Shown here: positions 9,125-18,358 of the stretch, in pieces
How the letters are laid out: each line of letters opens with the position of its first letter
Numbering within the stretch: position 1 is the first letter of the stretch
Source: UBA961 sp049317525
GTDB taxonomy: Bacteria > Bacteroidota > Ignavibacteria > Kapaibacteriales > UBA961
Assembly: GCA_049317525.1 (NCBI GenBank)
Contig: JBMOIC010000004.1
Span: 57,137-121,136, forward strand
Direction: 5' to 3'
DNA: 64,000 bases
Position numbers and translations under genes: made by a program
Notes under the pieces: generated by a model
What the model was told of the DNA's origin: nothing
The model's input: the letters and a program-made list of their open reading frames with translations, nothing else
Database searches by the model: none

Positions 9125-10486
9125 TTAAAATCCTAGTTCTAATAAATATGAAGTAAAGGGCTCTGAAAAAATATTAAGAGATTCACCATATTTTTTTCCT
9201 TCTGGTAAAAACAATAATGAACCTAATGTATCTGAATTATCGTGAATAAATGAAGATGTTGCTAATATTGTTTCTTCTTCTGGACGAAACTGATTATCAC
9301 AATCATGAACAATCACCGAAAAGCCAATTTCCTTTATCGATTCTTTTATCTCTGTTTTGATTTGATTGCCAAACATCAGTAATGGTATGGCAATTTTTAT
9401 TGAATATCCAGATTTAGTAAGTGATGATGAATGTTTGATTGACGATAAAAGAGAAGCGTTTACAATGTTATCTTCAGATTTAATTATTGAAATTGTAGAT
9501 TTCTGTTCTAAAAAATCACCTGGTTTAATTGATATAGCCATTATTCCACTATCGGCTACTATTAGCTTTTTATCTTGATTTCGTTTCTTCTTGTTAATTC
9601 TTTTGTCTATATATTGATTAACATCAGTTGATGGTGGATGTGTTGTAAACCAAATATCTACATAATCAGAGGTGCAGGTATCACATCTACCATAAATCAA
9701 AGCATCATCAGTTACAGAAATATCAAAAGTCAGATAATCATTATCATAATGAACATGATGAATGTCAAAAGAGCAATCTGAATCACCTTTCCAATAAAAA
9801 GCTCCTTTGACTGCAAAATCGGGCTTATTAGCTAACACTCTACTACTTATACCTTTAATTTCTTGTACATTTTTTGAATATGCAGGTATCGACAAATAAC
9901 TATGATCATAAGCAATATTATCAGTTTTAATATCTATCAATTTGTCTTTTGATTCTAATGTCTGAAAATTATGATATGTTTCTTTTGTATAGCCTGCAAT
10001 TCTTGATGTAGAAAATTCATCTGTATGAATAACAAAACCATTGTCGAATGTATATCCCTTAATATTCCAATTAAACTGTTCTATTTTACTTGTAATAAAG
10101 CATGTATTGTGTCTAATCACAATGCCAACTTCTAAAGGCATTTCAACATAAGAATGTTCATATTCTGCAATCTTGGTTAAAAAGCCTTCTATATCTGTAA
10201 ATAAGTACACTGTTACTATTTTATTTTTATCTGCATTATTCTTTACAACAAATGCTAAATCTGGATATGTATCCCCAGAAAAATCTGCAATATCCCAACT
10301 CCACACTTTGCACTTTGTAGTATCAGGTATTTGTTTCTGAATATCTGCAATCATTTCTTCATCAAAATATTGAAGAAGTTTTTCAGAGAAATCAGACATT
10401 GTCATACCAGATTGAGCTTGTAATTGAAAAAAACAATTACCTTGAACAATGCACATAAGAAATATGTAAATACAGAATTGCTTCAC
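9125..10486 (-). CDS. Secreted protein with VCBS-like and CBM9/DOMON-like regions, unknown function
   Basis: 453 residues with an N-terminal signal peptide ending near QLQAQ. The first third contains DFSGDTYPDLAFVV, the calcium-loop-like pattern of VCBS/FG-GAP repeats. The later part (from about residue 225) has AVKGAFYWKGDSDCSFDIHH and TFDISVTDDALIYG followed by DYVDIWF, which resembles family 9 carbohydrate-binding (DOMON-like) beta-sandwich domains. No catalytic motif is seen. It should be exported to periplasm or surface; no T9SS tail or lipobox is evident. It is adjacent to def and the PfkB gene. The domain assignments are pattern-based and moderate. Confidence 0.6.
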   Translation of the reverse strand: MKQFCIYIFLMCIVQGNCFFQLQAQSGMTMSDFSEKLLQYFDEEMIADIQKQIPDTTKCKVWSWDIADFSGDTYPDLAFVVKNNADKNKIVTVYLFTDIEGFLTKIAEYEHSYVEMPLEVGIVIRHNTCFITSKIEQFNWNIKGYTFDNGFVIHTDEFSTSRIAGYTKETYHNFQTLESKDKLIDIKTDNIAYDHSYLSIPAYSKNVQEIKGISSRVLANKPDFAVKGAFYWKGDSDCSFDIHHVHYDNDYLTFDISVTDDALIYGRCDTCTSDYVDIWFTTHPPSTDVNQYIDKRINKKKRNQDKKLIVADSGIMAISIKPGDFLEQKSTISIIKSEDNIVNASLLSSIKHSSSLTKSGYSIKIAIPLLMFGNQIKTEIKESIKEIGFSVIVHDCDNQFRPEEETILATSSFIHDNSDTLGSLLFLPEGKKYGESLNIFSEPFTSYLLELGF

Positions 10487-10487
10487 A

Positions 10488-11486
10488 TTAATGTTGTAAT
10501 AGTGAAAAGACTTCTTTCTTTATATCTGAAGCTGAACTTTTTAGCCTAGCCCCATATTGCGATACAATTTTAGATGCTGCATATGAACCTAAATGTCCAG
10601 AATGTTCAACTGTATATCCATTTGTTATGCCATATAAAAACCCACCAGCAAACATATCACCAGCGCCTGTAGTATCTATTGGAATTGTTGGATAAGCAGG
10701 AATGCTAAAATCTTTGCCATCATAATGAATATAAGCACCTTGATTGCCCCGCGTCATCACTACATGCGTACATACTGTTTTTAAATATTCAAAAGCTTCT
10801 TGCTCATTAGACATTTCAGAAAATGCACATGCTTCTGCAGCATTACAGAAAATCATATCGGTATAATGTAAGATTTCTAAAACTCTGTCTTTAAATACTT
10901 CAACCACAAAAGTATCAGAGAAAGTAAAAGCAATTTTCGTATCATGTTGTTTGGCAATTTTCACTGCTTCTAACACTGCAGCTGCTCCACCAGGTTCTGT
11001 AATTCGATAGCCTTCAGCATAAAGCCATTCAGATCGAGAAATTGTTTCTATTACTAGATGATCTTTATTATAGGTAGAATTTACGCCAAGATCTGTAAGC
11101 ATTGTTCTTTCAGCATCAGGAGTAATAAGAACTAAACATGTACCAGTAATCGAATTCGGAATAATTTCAGCTTCTAGATGTATGGATAATTGACGAAATT
11201 CATCGGCATAAAAAAGGCCCATATCATCATTTCCAAGTATTGTTTTATATGCAGCCTTTCCCCCAAACTGTCCAATAGCAATAATTGTATTAGCAGCAGA
11301 TCCTCCACTTGATCGATGTGGATTATGTGCTTGTAATGATGTTATTGTAGCAGATTGTTCCTGTGGGCTAACTAATGCCATTGACCCTTTCTTTAAACCT
11401 AAAGGAGCAAATTGCTGCTCATTAATTGTAAATTCTATGTCTACTAAAGCATGGCCTATGCCACATATATGTAAATCTTTATTCAT
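10488..11486 (-). CDS. PfkB-family carbohydrate/nucleoside kinase
   Basis: 332 residues from ATG at 11486 (an upstream ATG at 11528 is disfavoured because a promoter-like box lies at 11526-11533). Features are the N-terminal GIGHALVDIE, the PfkB signature with GGSAANTIIAIGQFGG, and the C-terminal DTTGAGDMFAGGF with the anion hole and catalytic Asp. The sequence resembles adenosine kinase/ribokinase-type sugar kinases. The substrate is not certain. It is the first gene of the minus-strand run, so its promoter probably drives at least the next genes. Confidence 0.88.
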   Translation of the reverse strand: MNKDLHICGIGHALVDIEFTINEQQFAPLGLKKGSMALVSPQEQSATITSLQAHNPHRSSGGSAANTIIAIGQFGGKAAYKTILGNDDMGLFYADEFRQLSIHLEAEIIPNSITGTCLVLITPDAERTMLTDLGVNSTYNKDHLVIETISRSEWLYAEGYRITEPGGAAAVLEAVKIAKQHDTKIAFTFSDTFVVEVFKDRVLEILHYTDMIFCNAAEACAFSEMSNEQEAFEYLKTVCTHVVMTRGNQGAYIHYDGKDFSIPAYPTIPIDTTGAGDMFAGGFLYGITNGYTVEHSGHLGSYAASKIVSQYGARLKSSASDIKKEVFSLLQH

Positions 11487-11525
11487 GATTACATTCGATA
11501 TCGTAATATTTAAAAAATAATAATG

Positions 11526-11533
11526 CAAAAATA
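11526..11533 (-). promoter_or_regulatory. Candidate Bacteroidetes -7 box upstream of the PfkB gene
   Basis: On the minus strand the sequence reads TATTTTTG, an exact match to TAnnTTTG, 40 bases upstream of the chosen ATG. No clear TTG -33 element is seen at the usual spacing. It supports the shorter start and marks this gene as the head of a transcription unit. Confidence 0.45.
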
Positions 11534-11583
11534 CGGAAAAAAGCAGTTTTGACAGCTATTTACCTATAGTTCAATACAAGAAA

Positions 11584-11614
11584 ATAGCCACAATCCACTA
11601 AGAATTATGGCTAT
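11584..11614 (-). terminator. Rho-independent terminator after the TonB receptor gene
   Basis: ATAGCCA at 11584-11590 pairs with TGGCTAT at 11608-11614; an inner AAT/ATT extends the stem past one mismatch. On the minus strand the hairpin is followed by TTTTCTTG. The position, just past the receptor stop and before the next unit's promoter, is what a terminator needs. Confidence 0.65.
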
Positions 11615-11649
11615 AAAAAGTTTGTGATCTAAAAGATTCTATAGGGTAA

Positions 11650-13845
11650 TTAATTTGTCCAATTCAATGAAGTACCAATTACAATATTCCTTGGTAAACC
11701 TGGTTCTAAATATGCAGGCGTTGTAAATTTGGGTATATCTGGGTTTATCCATACACCTGCAGCATATCGTATATCTAGAATATTTTGCATCTTTCCAAAC
11801 ACTTTTAATTCAAGATTATTAGATATTTCAACATTGTAAGTAATTCCGATATCAATAGTTGAATAAGCATCAACCTTTAAAGTATTAGCATCATTAGCAA
11901 AATAAGAACTCATATTTCGAATTTCTGCATTACAAGAAAATTCCGAAAAAGAAATGGGTGTATATTGAATCTTAAAAGATCCATAAGAATTTGGAATTCC
12001 AGCTATAGAATTCTGAGCATAATCTTTATAAGCTGCCCCAGTTGGATTCCCATTAACAATTGAATCTTGTTTGTATTCGGTATATACATTTGAACTTAAT
12101 GTAAACGAAGCACTTATAGTTAATCCATTTTCCCATCGTGCAGAATGGCTACATTCAATACCGGTTCTTTTGGTTTTACCTGCACTAAAGTAAAATCTAC
12201 CACCAGAATATGGAACAATATCATTTTCTGTTGAAATCGTATATATAGCTAGATCGCCTTTAATTTTTGCTTTGCCTAATAGCAAATAATTATCATGAAT
12301 AAGATCACATTTATATCCTGCTTCTAAAGACAAAGATTGTATTGGTTGCAATAAAGGGTTGATAATATATGAACTTAATGAAGTTGGTGGGTCTGTTTCA
12401 TTTCCAGCAGGAACTTCTATTCCACCACCAAGATTTGCATAAATAGACATATCATTTTGTAATTTCCAGGTAATTCCAGCTTTTGGTGTAACTCTTTCAA
12501 ATGATTTCATTTCATTTTTATATACTGGCAAAGCTCCATCTACATAAATATCGGTGAAATAAGAGATATTATCGTATCGAGCACCTATAATGAGTGAGAT
12601 CTGTTCACCAAAAAGTATTTCATCTTGGAGAAATACTCCAATATTTTCGGCACCTTCTCTTTTATTTGTTTTAAGAATATCACCTCTTTCTCCATTTATC
12701 AGAGAATAAAATAAGATAGACCCATCTTGATATTGATAATCGACACCGCCAATAAACATTTGATGAATCTCTTCTGAATATTGCATTGTATGTTTCATTA
12801 CAATGTTTCCACCTGTATGATAGCGGGTAAAGTCTCTAAATGTATTTCGTTCAGATCTTTGTAAAAATTTGCTTTGTAGATAAGCCATTCCTCCAATTCC
12901 AAGATCTTGAGATAAAGCATGATCAATTGTAAAGCCAATTCTTCCAGCGGTATTATTACGTCTTTCATCTCTTTGAATAAAGGTAGGATTAAATGTTGAA
13001 GTATCAGCACTTTGTTGCGGATTTGAATCAAATTGGACTTGATTTAAAGGACCAGGTATTTTGAAATTTGTATTTCCTGCAAGAATAAATAATCCTGTTT
13101 TTGTTCTTTGATTGATTTGATTAACTAAGCCTCCACTAAATTGAAAAGCTTTACTTTGAGAATGTTCTCTCCAACCATCAAAGCTATTTCTTCCAATAGT
13201 GCAGTATAATAAGCCAATATCAGTTTTTGTAGAAGCTTGAAATGTTGTTTTTTGTAATCCAAAACTTCCAATTTGAGATGAAAGACTAAGTATTGTTTCA
13301 TCTGTTTGTGGTATAGTAGAAAAACTAATGATACCGCCAGAAGCATTGCCAAATAATGCAGAACTATTAGATCTAAGAATTTCCGCACTTTTTAAAGCTG
13401 CGGGGTCTATAAAATCTAATGCGGTTCTTCCATCAGGTTCTGTTTCTGGAATGCCATCTACTAAAACGCGTATTCCTCTTGTAGTTCCAGCATTAGATCG
13501 TTCTCCAGCCCCTCTTGCTCCAAATCCTCTAATTGTAAGCCTTAAATCTTGATTTCCTGACCTTGATTGAACAAGTAATCCAGGAACATTGCTCAGCATA
13601 TCATCTAATCCTAAACCTCTTTTATTTTGCAGATCAATAGCAGATAATATTGTGATAGATAGCGGAACCTCAAGATTATTTTCTGGCTGTCTTAAAGCAG
13701 ATACTGTAATGCCTTTGGTGAATATGGATTTCTTTTGAAGCGAATCTTTTTCTTTGGATTTATCTTTATCACCTATAGAAAAAGCAGGCATATATATGCA
13801 TACATATAGCAGAAATACTGTAAGTAATGACAGGTTAATTTTCAT
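11650..13845 (-). CDS. TonB-dependent outer-membrane receptor
   Basis: 731 residues with a signal peptide, a plug domain (VPLSITILSAIDLQ, then DDMLSNVPGLLVQSRSG and LTIRGFGARG), the plug-end VLVDGIPE and LFGNASGGIISF segments, and a long beta-barrel ending in an aromatic-containing strand (GTSLNW). It imports a large or scarce ligand through the outer membrane using TonB energy. There is no SusD partner and no SusC-type carboxypeptidase-like extension, so a FecA/YncD-like siderophore or metal receptor is more likely than a glycan transporter. The gene 47 bases upstream encodes a small exported protein, probably co-expressed. Confidence 0.93.
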   Translation of the reverse strand: MKINLSLLTVFLLYVCIYMPAFSIGDKDKSKEKDSLQKKSIFTKGITVSALRQPENNLEVPLSITILSAIDLQNKRGLGLDDMLSNVPGLLVQSRSGNQDLRLTIRGFGARGAGERSNAGTTRGIRVLVDGIPETEPDGRTALDFIDPAALKSAEILRSNSSALFGNASGGIISFSTIPQTDETILSLSSQIGSFGLQKTTFQASTKTDIGLLYCTIGRNSFDGWREHSQSKAFQFSGGLVNQINQRTKTGLFILAGNTNFKIPGPLNQVQFDSNPQQSADTSTFNPTFIQRDERRNNTAGRIGFTIDHALSQDLGIGGMAYLQSKFLQRSERNTFRDFTRYHTGGNIVMKHTMQYSEEIHQMFIGGVDYQYQDGSILFYSLINGERGDILKTNKREGAENIGVFLQDEILFGEQISLIIGARYDNISYFTDIYVDGALPVYKNEMKSFERVTPKAGITWKLQNDMSIYANLGGGIEVPAGNETDPPTSLSSYIINPLLQPIQSLSLEAGYKCDLIHDNYLLLGKAKIKGDLAIYTISTENDIVPYSGGRFYFSAGKTKRTGIECSHSARWENGLTISASFTLSSNVYTEYKQDSIVNGNPTGAAYKDYAQNSIAGIPNSYGSFKIQYTPISFSEFSCNAEIRNMSSYFANDANTLKVDAYSTIDIGITYNVEISNNLELKVFGKMQNILDIRYAAGVWINPDIPKFTTPAYLEPGLPRNIVIGTSLNWTN

Positions 13846-13892
13846 AATCTATTGTTTAAAATGTTTAATAAATATTGATTGAATACATATAA

Positions 13893-14270
13893 TTAAACAA
13901 TATGTCGGGGAGGCTTAATAAGTGAAAAAGGATATCCATTGCTTATGTTGAGAAGATCATAAGAACTATCAAATGGAGATTGAATTGAGGGATTATATAA
14001 TTGAAAGTGACTAATCGAAGACACTGATACTTTTATATCTGTTTCAACAATTTTAATAGTTTGTTTTGACTGTTGTTGATGATGTTGAGACAAAGCAGTA
14101 CGAACGAATTGTAAGGCGAATTCTTGAGAATTATCACCATCAGGACATATCATCATGATAATATCATCTTTCTCACATTCATAAAAAAGCCAAATACATG
14201 CGCTTCCATTAGCATAAAATGTGAAAATCAACAAAAGAAAAATAGCTTTACAATGATTTGCAATAAACAC
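13893..14270 (-). CDS. Small exported protein upstream of a TonB receptor, unknown function
   Basis: 125 residues. Residues 4-24 form a hydrophobic export signal ending near ANGSAC. The mature part has a Cys (YECEKDD), a second Cys (MMICPDGD) and a His/Gln-rich stretch SQHHQQQSK. I recognise no family with confidence. Small exported proteins of this kind are often encoded just before TonB-dependent receptors in Bacteroidota, some with metal-binding residues; that parallel is inference. It is the first gene of the unit with the receptor. Confidence 0.6.
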   Translation of the reverse strand: MFIANHCKAIFLLLIFTFYANGSACIWLFYECEKDDIIMMICPDGDNSQEFALQFVRTALSQHHQQQSKQTIKIVETDIKVSVSSISHFQLYNPSIQSPFDSSYDLLNISNGYPFSLIKPPRHIV

Positions 14271-14557
14271 TTGTACTACATTAACTAAGTAAAATGGTTA
14301 GAATAGCTTTAAAATAGCAATAATTACATCAAATAAATCTATTCTATTTTGCTTGGAAACAGAAAGATATTACATGTATTCAGTATATATTGAAAAGTCA
14401 AATAGTTTACAAAAGTACATATATCATTAACAATCATGTTCTAAGGTTGAAATTGTTGCTCAAATTTGGTATAATTGCCACATGTCCAAAGTGTGCAGAA
14501 ACCTATTGTAACAATTATGTTTCTTAATTATTTACATCAATTAGATTAACAGATTAC
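14271..14557. other. Divergent intergenic region between the small exported protein and ileS
   Basis: 287 bases, very AT-rich, without a plausible gene. It contains a near-consensus sigma70 promoter for ileS. I saw no T-box, tRNA or strong hairpin. The minus-strand promoter for the receptor unit must lie here too but has no clear consensus, and I do not see a Fur-type box. Confidence 0.6.
14447..14475 (+). promoter_or_regulatory. Sigma70-like promoter of ileS
   Basis: TTGAAA at 14447-14452 and a perfect TATAAT at 14470-14475 are separated by 17 bases. The predicted start near 14482 leaves a leader of about 75 bases before the ileS ATG. It differs from the TAnnTTTG-type boxes seen elsewhere in the window. 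Confidence 0.6.
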
Positions 14558-17500
14558 ATGTACCGACCTCTCCCCGATAAATTGAATTATCCTGAATTAG
14601 AACAAGAAATACTCTCATTTTGGGAGGAAAATTCTATTTTTAAAAAGTCTCTTCACAACAGAGAAGGAGCTCCTATTTACAGCTTTTATGAAGGACCTCC
14701 AACTGTAAATGGAAAGCCAGGAATACATCATTTAATTGCTAGAACTGATAAAGATTTATTGTGTCGATATAAAACAATGAATGGCTACTATGTTCGCAGG
14801 CAAGCCGGTTGGGATACCCATGGTTTACCAGTTGAAATTGCTGTTGAAAAGCAATTAGGTCTTGTTAATAAGTCTGAAATTGAAATAATGGGAATAGAAT
14901 TATTCAATAAAAAGTGTAGAGATTTTGTTTATAATAATATTGCTATGGATATGGGTTGGGATGCATTTACCAAAAGAAGTGGCTTTTGGGTTGATATGGA
15001 TGAAGCATATATCACATGCACAAATGATTACATAGAATCTGTTTGGTGGGCATTACAGCAATTTTTCAATAAAGGGCTCATTTATAAAGGGTATAAAGTA
15101 GTACCTCAATCTCCTACAATTGAAACTCCACTTAGTTCTCATGAACTTTCATTAGGATATCGAGAAGTTAGAGATCCAAATGTTTTTTTACAAATTCAGA
15201 TTACCGATAGTCCGATTAAAGAGTGTATAGATGCTAAGATACTTGTGTGGACAACAACTCCATGGACATTGTTTTCTAATATAGCCTTAGCTGTAGGAAA
15301 AGATATTGATTATGTGTTAATCGAAAACAAGCGACAAAATGATACAAACAATGTATCGTATAGACTAATTCTAGCTGAATCTAGACTTGAAATTATTGAT
15401 GGAGAATATACAATTTTATCAAGATTTAAGGGAGAAGAATTGATTGGTTCTTCTTATCAGCAGATATTTTCTTATTGTGCAATTGATAAAGTTGAATATC
15501 CTAAAGCCTTAACAATTTTACCTGGAACATTCGTATCTAATCAAGATGGTTCTGGTATTGTTCATATTGCTCCTGCCTTTGGTGTTGATGATTTTGAGAT
15601 GTCTAAAGCAGAGCATTTACCTGTATTACAACCAGTAACACCAAATGGACATTTTACCGATGAGATTGTAGATTTTGCGGGTAGAGCAATCAAGACATTT
15701 ACTTATTCGGATCGTAAAGAAGAAGGTGCAGATAAAGATATAATCATTGCACTAAAAAAAGCGCATAAAATCTATAAATCAAGTATGGATTATATTCATA
15801 GTTATCCTCATTGTTGGAGAACTGATAATCCCGTTATGTATTATGCCCGAAATTCTTGGTTTATTAAATCTCCATCCTATAAAAACGAGATGATTGCATT
15901 GAATAAAACAATTCAATGGCAACCACCAGAAATAGGTTCCGGAAGATTTGGAAATTGGCTTGAAGAAGTAAAGGATTGGTCTTTAAGTAGAGACAGATAT
16001 TGGGGAACCCCACTGCCAATATGGATTAGTGAAGATAAATCTGATATGTTTGCAATTGGCTCCATTGCAGAGTTACAACAAGGTTTATACGAAATCAGTG
16101 AAGGGAATTTTGTACCTGTTCTTGAATGTGGTGTTGATATAGATCTGCACAGACCATTTGTAGATAAGGTAGTATTCAAGAAAAACGATATGCTTTACAG
16201 AAGAACCACAGAAGTAATTGATGTGTGGTTTGATTCTGGTTGTGTGCCTTTTGCTCAAATGCATTATCCATTTGAAAATCAAGAATTGTTTGCAAACAGT
16301 TTTCCTGCTGATTTTATTTCAGAAGGAATAGATCAAACAAGAGGATGGTTTTATACGCTTCATAATATAGCATCTGCACTTTTTGGCAAACCAGCATTTA
16401 AAAGCATTATTGTTAATGAACTTGTATTAGATAAAAATGGATCTAAAATGTCAAAATCCCGTGGCAATACGGTTGATCCATTTGATATGATGAATACATA
16501 TGGGGCTGATGCTGTACGATGGTACTTTATGGTAAATAATCCACCATGGAGGCCAACATTATTTAATGAACATGATATCGCAAAAACGGTAATCGCAGAT
16601 TTCTTTAGAACGCTTACCAATACCTATTCTTTTTACTGTTTATACGCAAATATTGATGGAATAACAGGTAAAGAAACGAATATACCAATTAATGATCGTC
16701 CAGAAATTGATAAGTGGATTATCTCTACTTTACATAGTACATTGCAGCAATATCATCAGCATATGGATAATCTTGATGTATTCCGCGCAAGCAGATGTAT
16801 TCAAGATTTTATGATAAAAGATGTTTCAAATTGGTATGTAAGAAGAAATAGAAGAAGATTCTGGAAAGGTGAAATTGATACAGATAAAATATCGGCATAT
16901 CAAACACTACATACTGTTATGGTTTCTGTGCTTGCGATGATGGCTCCAGCTGCACCTTTCTTGCCTGAATCATTATATCAAAGGCTTCGTTTGGATTCAG
17001 ACCCAGAATCTATACATATGCTAGATATGCCAAAAGCAGATAGTGAGTTAATTGATCTTAATCTTGAAAGGCGTATGGCTCTTGCTCAGACAATTGTGTT
17101 TCTTGCACGATCATTAAGAGAAAAATCGAAAATTAGAACAAGGCAACCATTAAGTCGGATAATGATACCTGTAATTACACCTCAGCAAAGAAGAGATATT
17201 CAAGCAGTTCAGAATATTATTACAGAAGAAATCAATGTGAAAGCAGTTGAATATGTAAGCGATGATGCAGGAATAATGAAACGAAGTGTAAAACCTAATT
17301 TTAAAAATTTAGGTAAACGATTCGGAAAAAACACTCAACATATTGCTAATTATGTCAAACTTTTGGATGCAGATGCCATTAGACATCTAATCACTCATGG
17401 TGTATACTCTTTACATATTGAACATGATATTTATGAAATCGTATTAGAAGATGTAGAAATTATTAGCGAAGATATGGAAGGCTGGTTAATAGCAAATGAG

Positions 17501-17809
17501 GGTTCATTAACTGTAGCATTAGATACTGAATTAGATGAAACTCTTATTAATGAAGGAATAGCAAGAGAATTTGTAAATAGAATTCAAAATGCTAGAAAAA
17601 ATGAAGGATTAATTGTAACAGATAGAATATCTCTAGAATTTAATGCGCCTAAAGAGATAGAACATGCTATTTTGTCTTTACATGATTATATATGTTCCGA
17701 AATTTTAGCCGTATCTTGCACAGTATCAAAGGATATTGATGAATCAACTATTCTTATTGATATAGATGGCATCTCAATTCAAGCTAGAATAATTAAGGTA
17801 AATGATTAA
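14558..17809 (+). CDS. ileS: Isoleucyl-tRNA synthetase (Bacteroidetes/IleRS2-like, GIHH signature)
   Basis: 1083-residue class I synthetase. The ATP-binding signature is G55-I-H57-H58 rather than HxGH; the second signature KMSKS is at residues 630-634. GWDTHGLPVE and the tryptophan-rich TTPWTLFSN editing-domain entry are typical of IleRS. The segment VDPFDMMNTYGADAVRWY follows the KMSKS loop. Length fits the long IleRS type of Bacteroidota. It charges tRNA-Ile and edits Val-tRNA. It heads a plus-strand run with the DksA gene, lspA and the pseudouridine synthase gene. The altered HIGH motif is discussed as a finding. Confidence 0.97.
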   Translation: MYRPLPDKLNYPELEQEILSFWEENSIFKKSLHNREGAPIYSFYEGPPTVNGKPGIHHLIARTDKDLLCRYKTMNGYYVRRQAGWDTHGLPVEIAVEKQLGLVNKSEIEIMGIELFNKKCRDFVYNNIAMDMGWDAFTKRSGFWVDMDEAYITCTNDYIESVWWALQQFFNKGLIYKGYKVVPQSPTIETPLSSHELSLGYREVRDPNVFLQIQITDSPIKECIDAKILVWTTTPWTLFSNIALAVGKDIDYVLIENKRQNDTNNVSYRLILAESRLEIIDGEYTILSRFKGEELIGSSYQQIFSYCAIDKVEYPKALTILPGTFVSNQDGSGIVHIAPAFGVDDFEMSKAEHLPVLQPVTPNGHFTDEIVDFAGRAIKTFTYSDRKEEGADKDIIIALKKAHKIYKSSMDYIHSYPHCWRTDNPVMYYARNSWFIKSPSYKNEMIALNKTIQWQPPEIGSGRFGNWLEEVKDWSLSRDRYWGTPLPIWISEDKSDMFAIGSIAELQQGLYEISEGNFVPVLECGVDIDLHRPFVDKVVFKKNDMLYRRTTEVIDVWFDSGCVPFAQMHYPFENQELFANSFPADFISEGIDQTRGWFYTLHNIASALFGKPAFKSIIVNELVLDKNGSKMSKSRGNTVDPFDMMNTYGADAVRWYFMVNNPPWRPTLFNEHDIAKTVIADFFRTLTNTYSFYCLYANIDGITGKETNIPINDRPEIDKWIISTLHSTLQQYHQHMDNLDVFRASRCIQDFMIKDVSNWYVRRNRRRFWKGEIDTDKISAYQTLHTVMVSVLAMMAPAAPFLPESLYQRLRLDSDPESIHMLDMPKADSELIDLNLERRMALAQTIVFLARSLREKSKIRTRQPLSRIMIPVITPQQRRDIQAVQNIITEEINVKAVEYVSDDAGIMKRSVKPNFKNLGKRFGKNTQHIANYVKLLDADAIRHLITHGVYSLHIEHDIYEIVLEDVEIISEDMEGWLIANEGSLTVALDTELDETLINEGIAREFVNRIQNARKNEGLIVTDRISLEFNAPKEIEHAILSLHDYICSEILAVSCTVSKDIDESTILIDIDGISIQARIIKVND

Positions 17810-17846
17810 TACAATTGTTTTCACGTCTTATTAAAGGTTAAGCCAT

Positions 17847-18347
17847 ATGGCAGCAACTAAAAAAACAGAATTATTGAAAGATACATCTGATGCCTTACAT
17901 GTAGATATTGCAAAGTCAAATGCTAAAGTGAATGAAATTCGCTATGCTGACAATGACTTAGAATATTTCAAAAAGCATATTATGAATATTAAAGTAGATG
18001 CTATTGATGAATTAAGAATGCTAAAAGAAAGATTGGATGATTTAACTAATTCTGAAATGGCTTCCGAAAGCATGATTTATTCAATGCATATGGCAGAACA
18101 AGGATCTGAAGCTATGGAAAAAGAAAAAACCTATGCTCATATCAATAGAATCAGTGATTATATTAAAAAATTGGATGATGCTTTAAAACGCATTGAAGAA
18201 AAAACATATGGTATTTGCAGAGAATGCAATATTCTCATAGCCAAAGAACGTTTATTAGCTGTGCCTATTACAACTCAATCTGCATCTTTTAAAATTCATA
18301 ATAGATGTCCTGAAGATGGTGTAGATAAAATTTCCGTACGATCATAA
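17847..18347 (+). CDS. DksA/TraR-family protein with incomplete C4 zinc finger
   Basis: 166 residues. A helical N-terminal half contains YSMHMAEQGSEAMEKEK, similar to the DksA/TraR proteins of the Chlorobi/Ignavibacteria side, and the C-terminus has YGICRECNILIAKERLLAVP. Zinc-finger cysteines remain at 124 and 127, but the second pair is reduced: the usual Cys after AxP is Ser/Thr (TTQSAS) and only Cys154 is nearby. The family binds RNA polymerase in the secondary channel or acts as a general stress regulator. It is 11 bases upstream of lspA. An AAAGG ribosome-binding site precedes the ATG. Confidence 0.85.
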   Translation: MAATKKTELLKDTSDALHVDIAKSNAKVNEIRYADNDLEYFKKHIMNIKVDAIDELRMLKERLDDLTNSEMASESMIYSMHMAEQGSEAMEKEKTYAHINRISDYIKKLDDALKRIEEKTYGICRECNILIAKERLLAVPITTQSASFKIHNRCPEDGVDKISVRS

Positions 18348-18358
18348 CATATTAAGAA

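Noticed and set aside
11650..13845. SusC-type glycan receptor
   Set aside because: There is no carboxypeptidase-like N-terminal extension, no SusD gene and the length is that of ordinary TonB receptors.
14271..14557. T-box or other riboswitch leader of ileS
   Set aside because: The leader after the predicted promoter is only about 75 bases, has no T-box sequence and no terminator hairpin.
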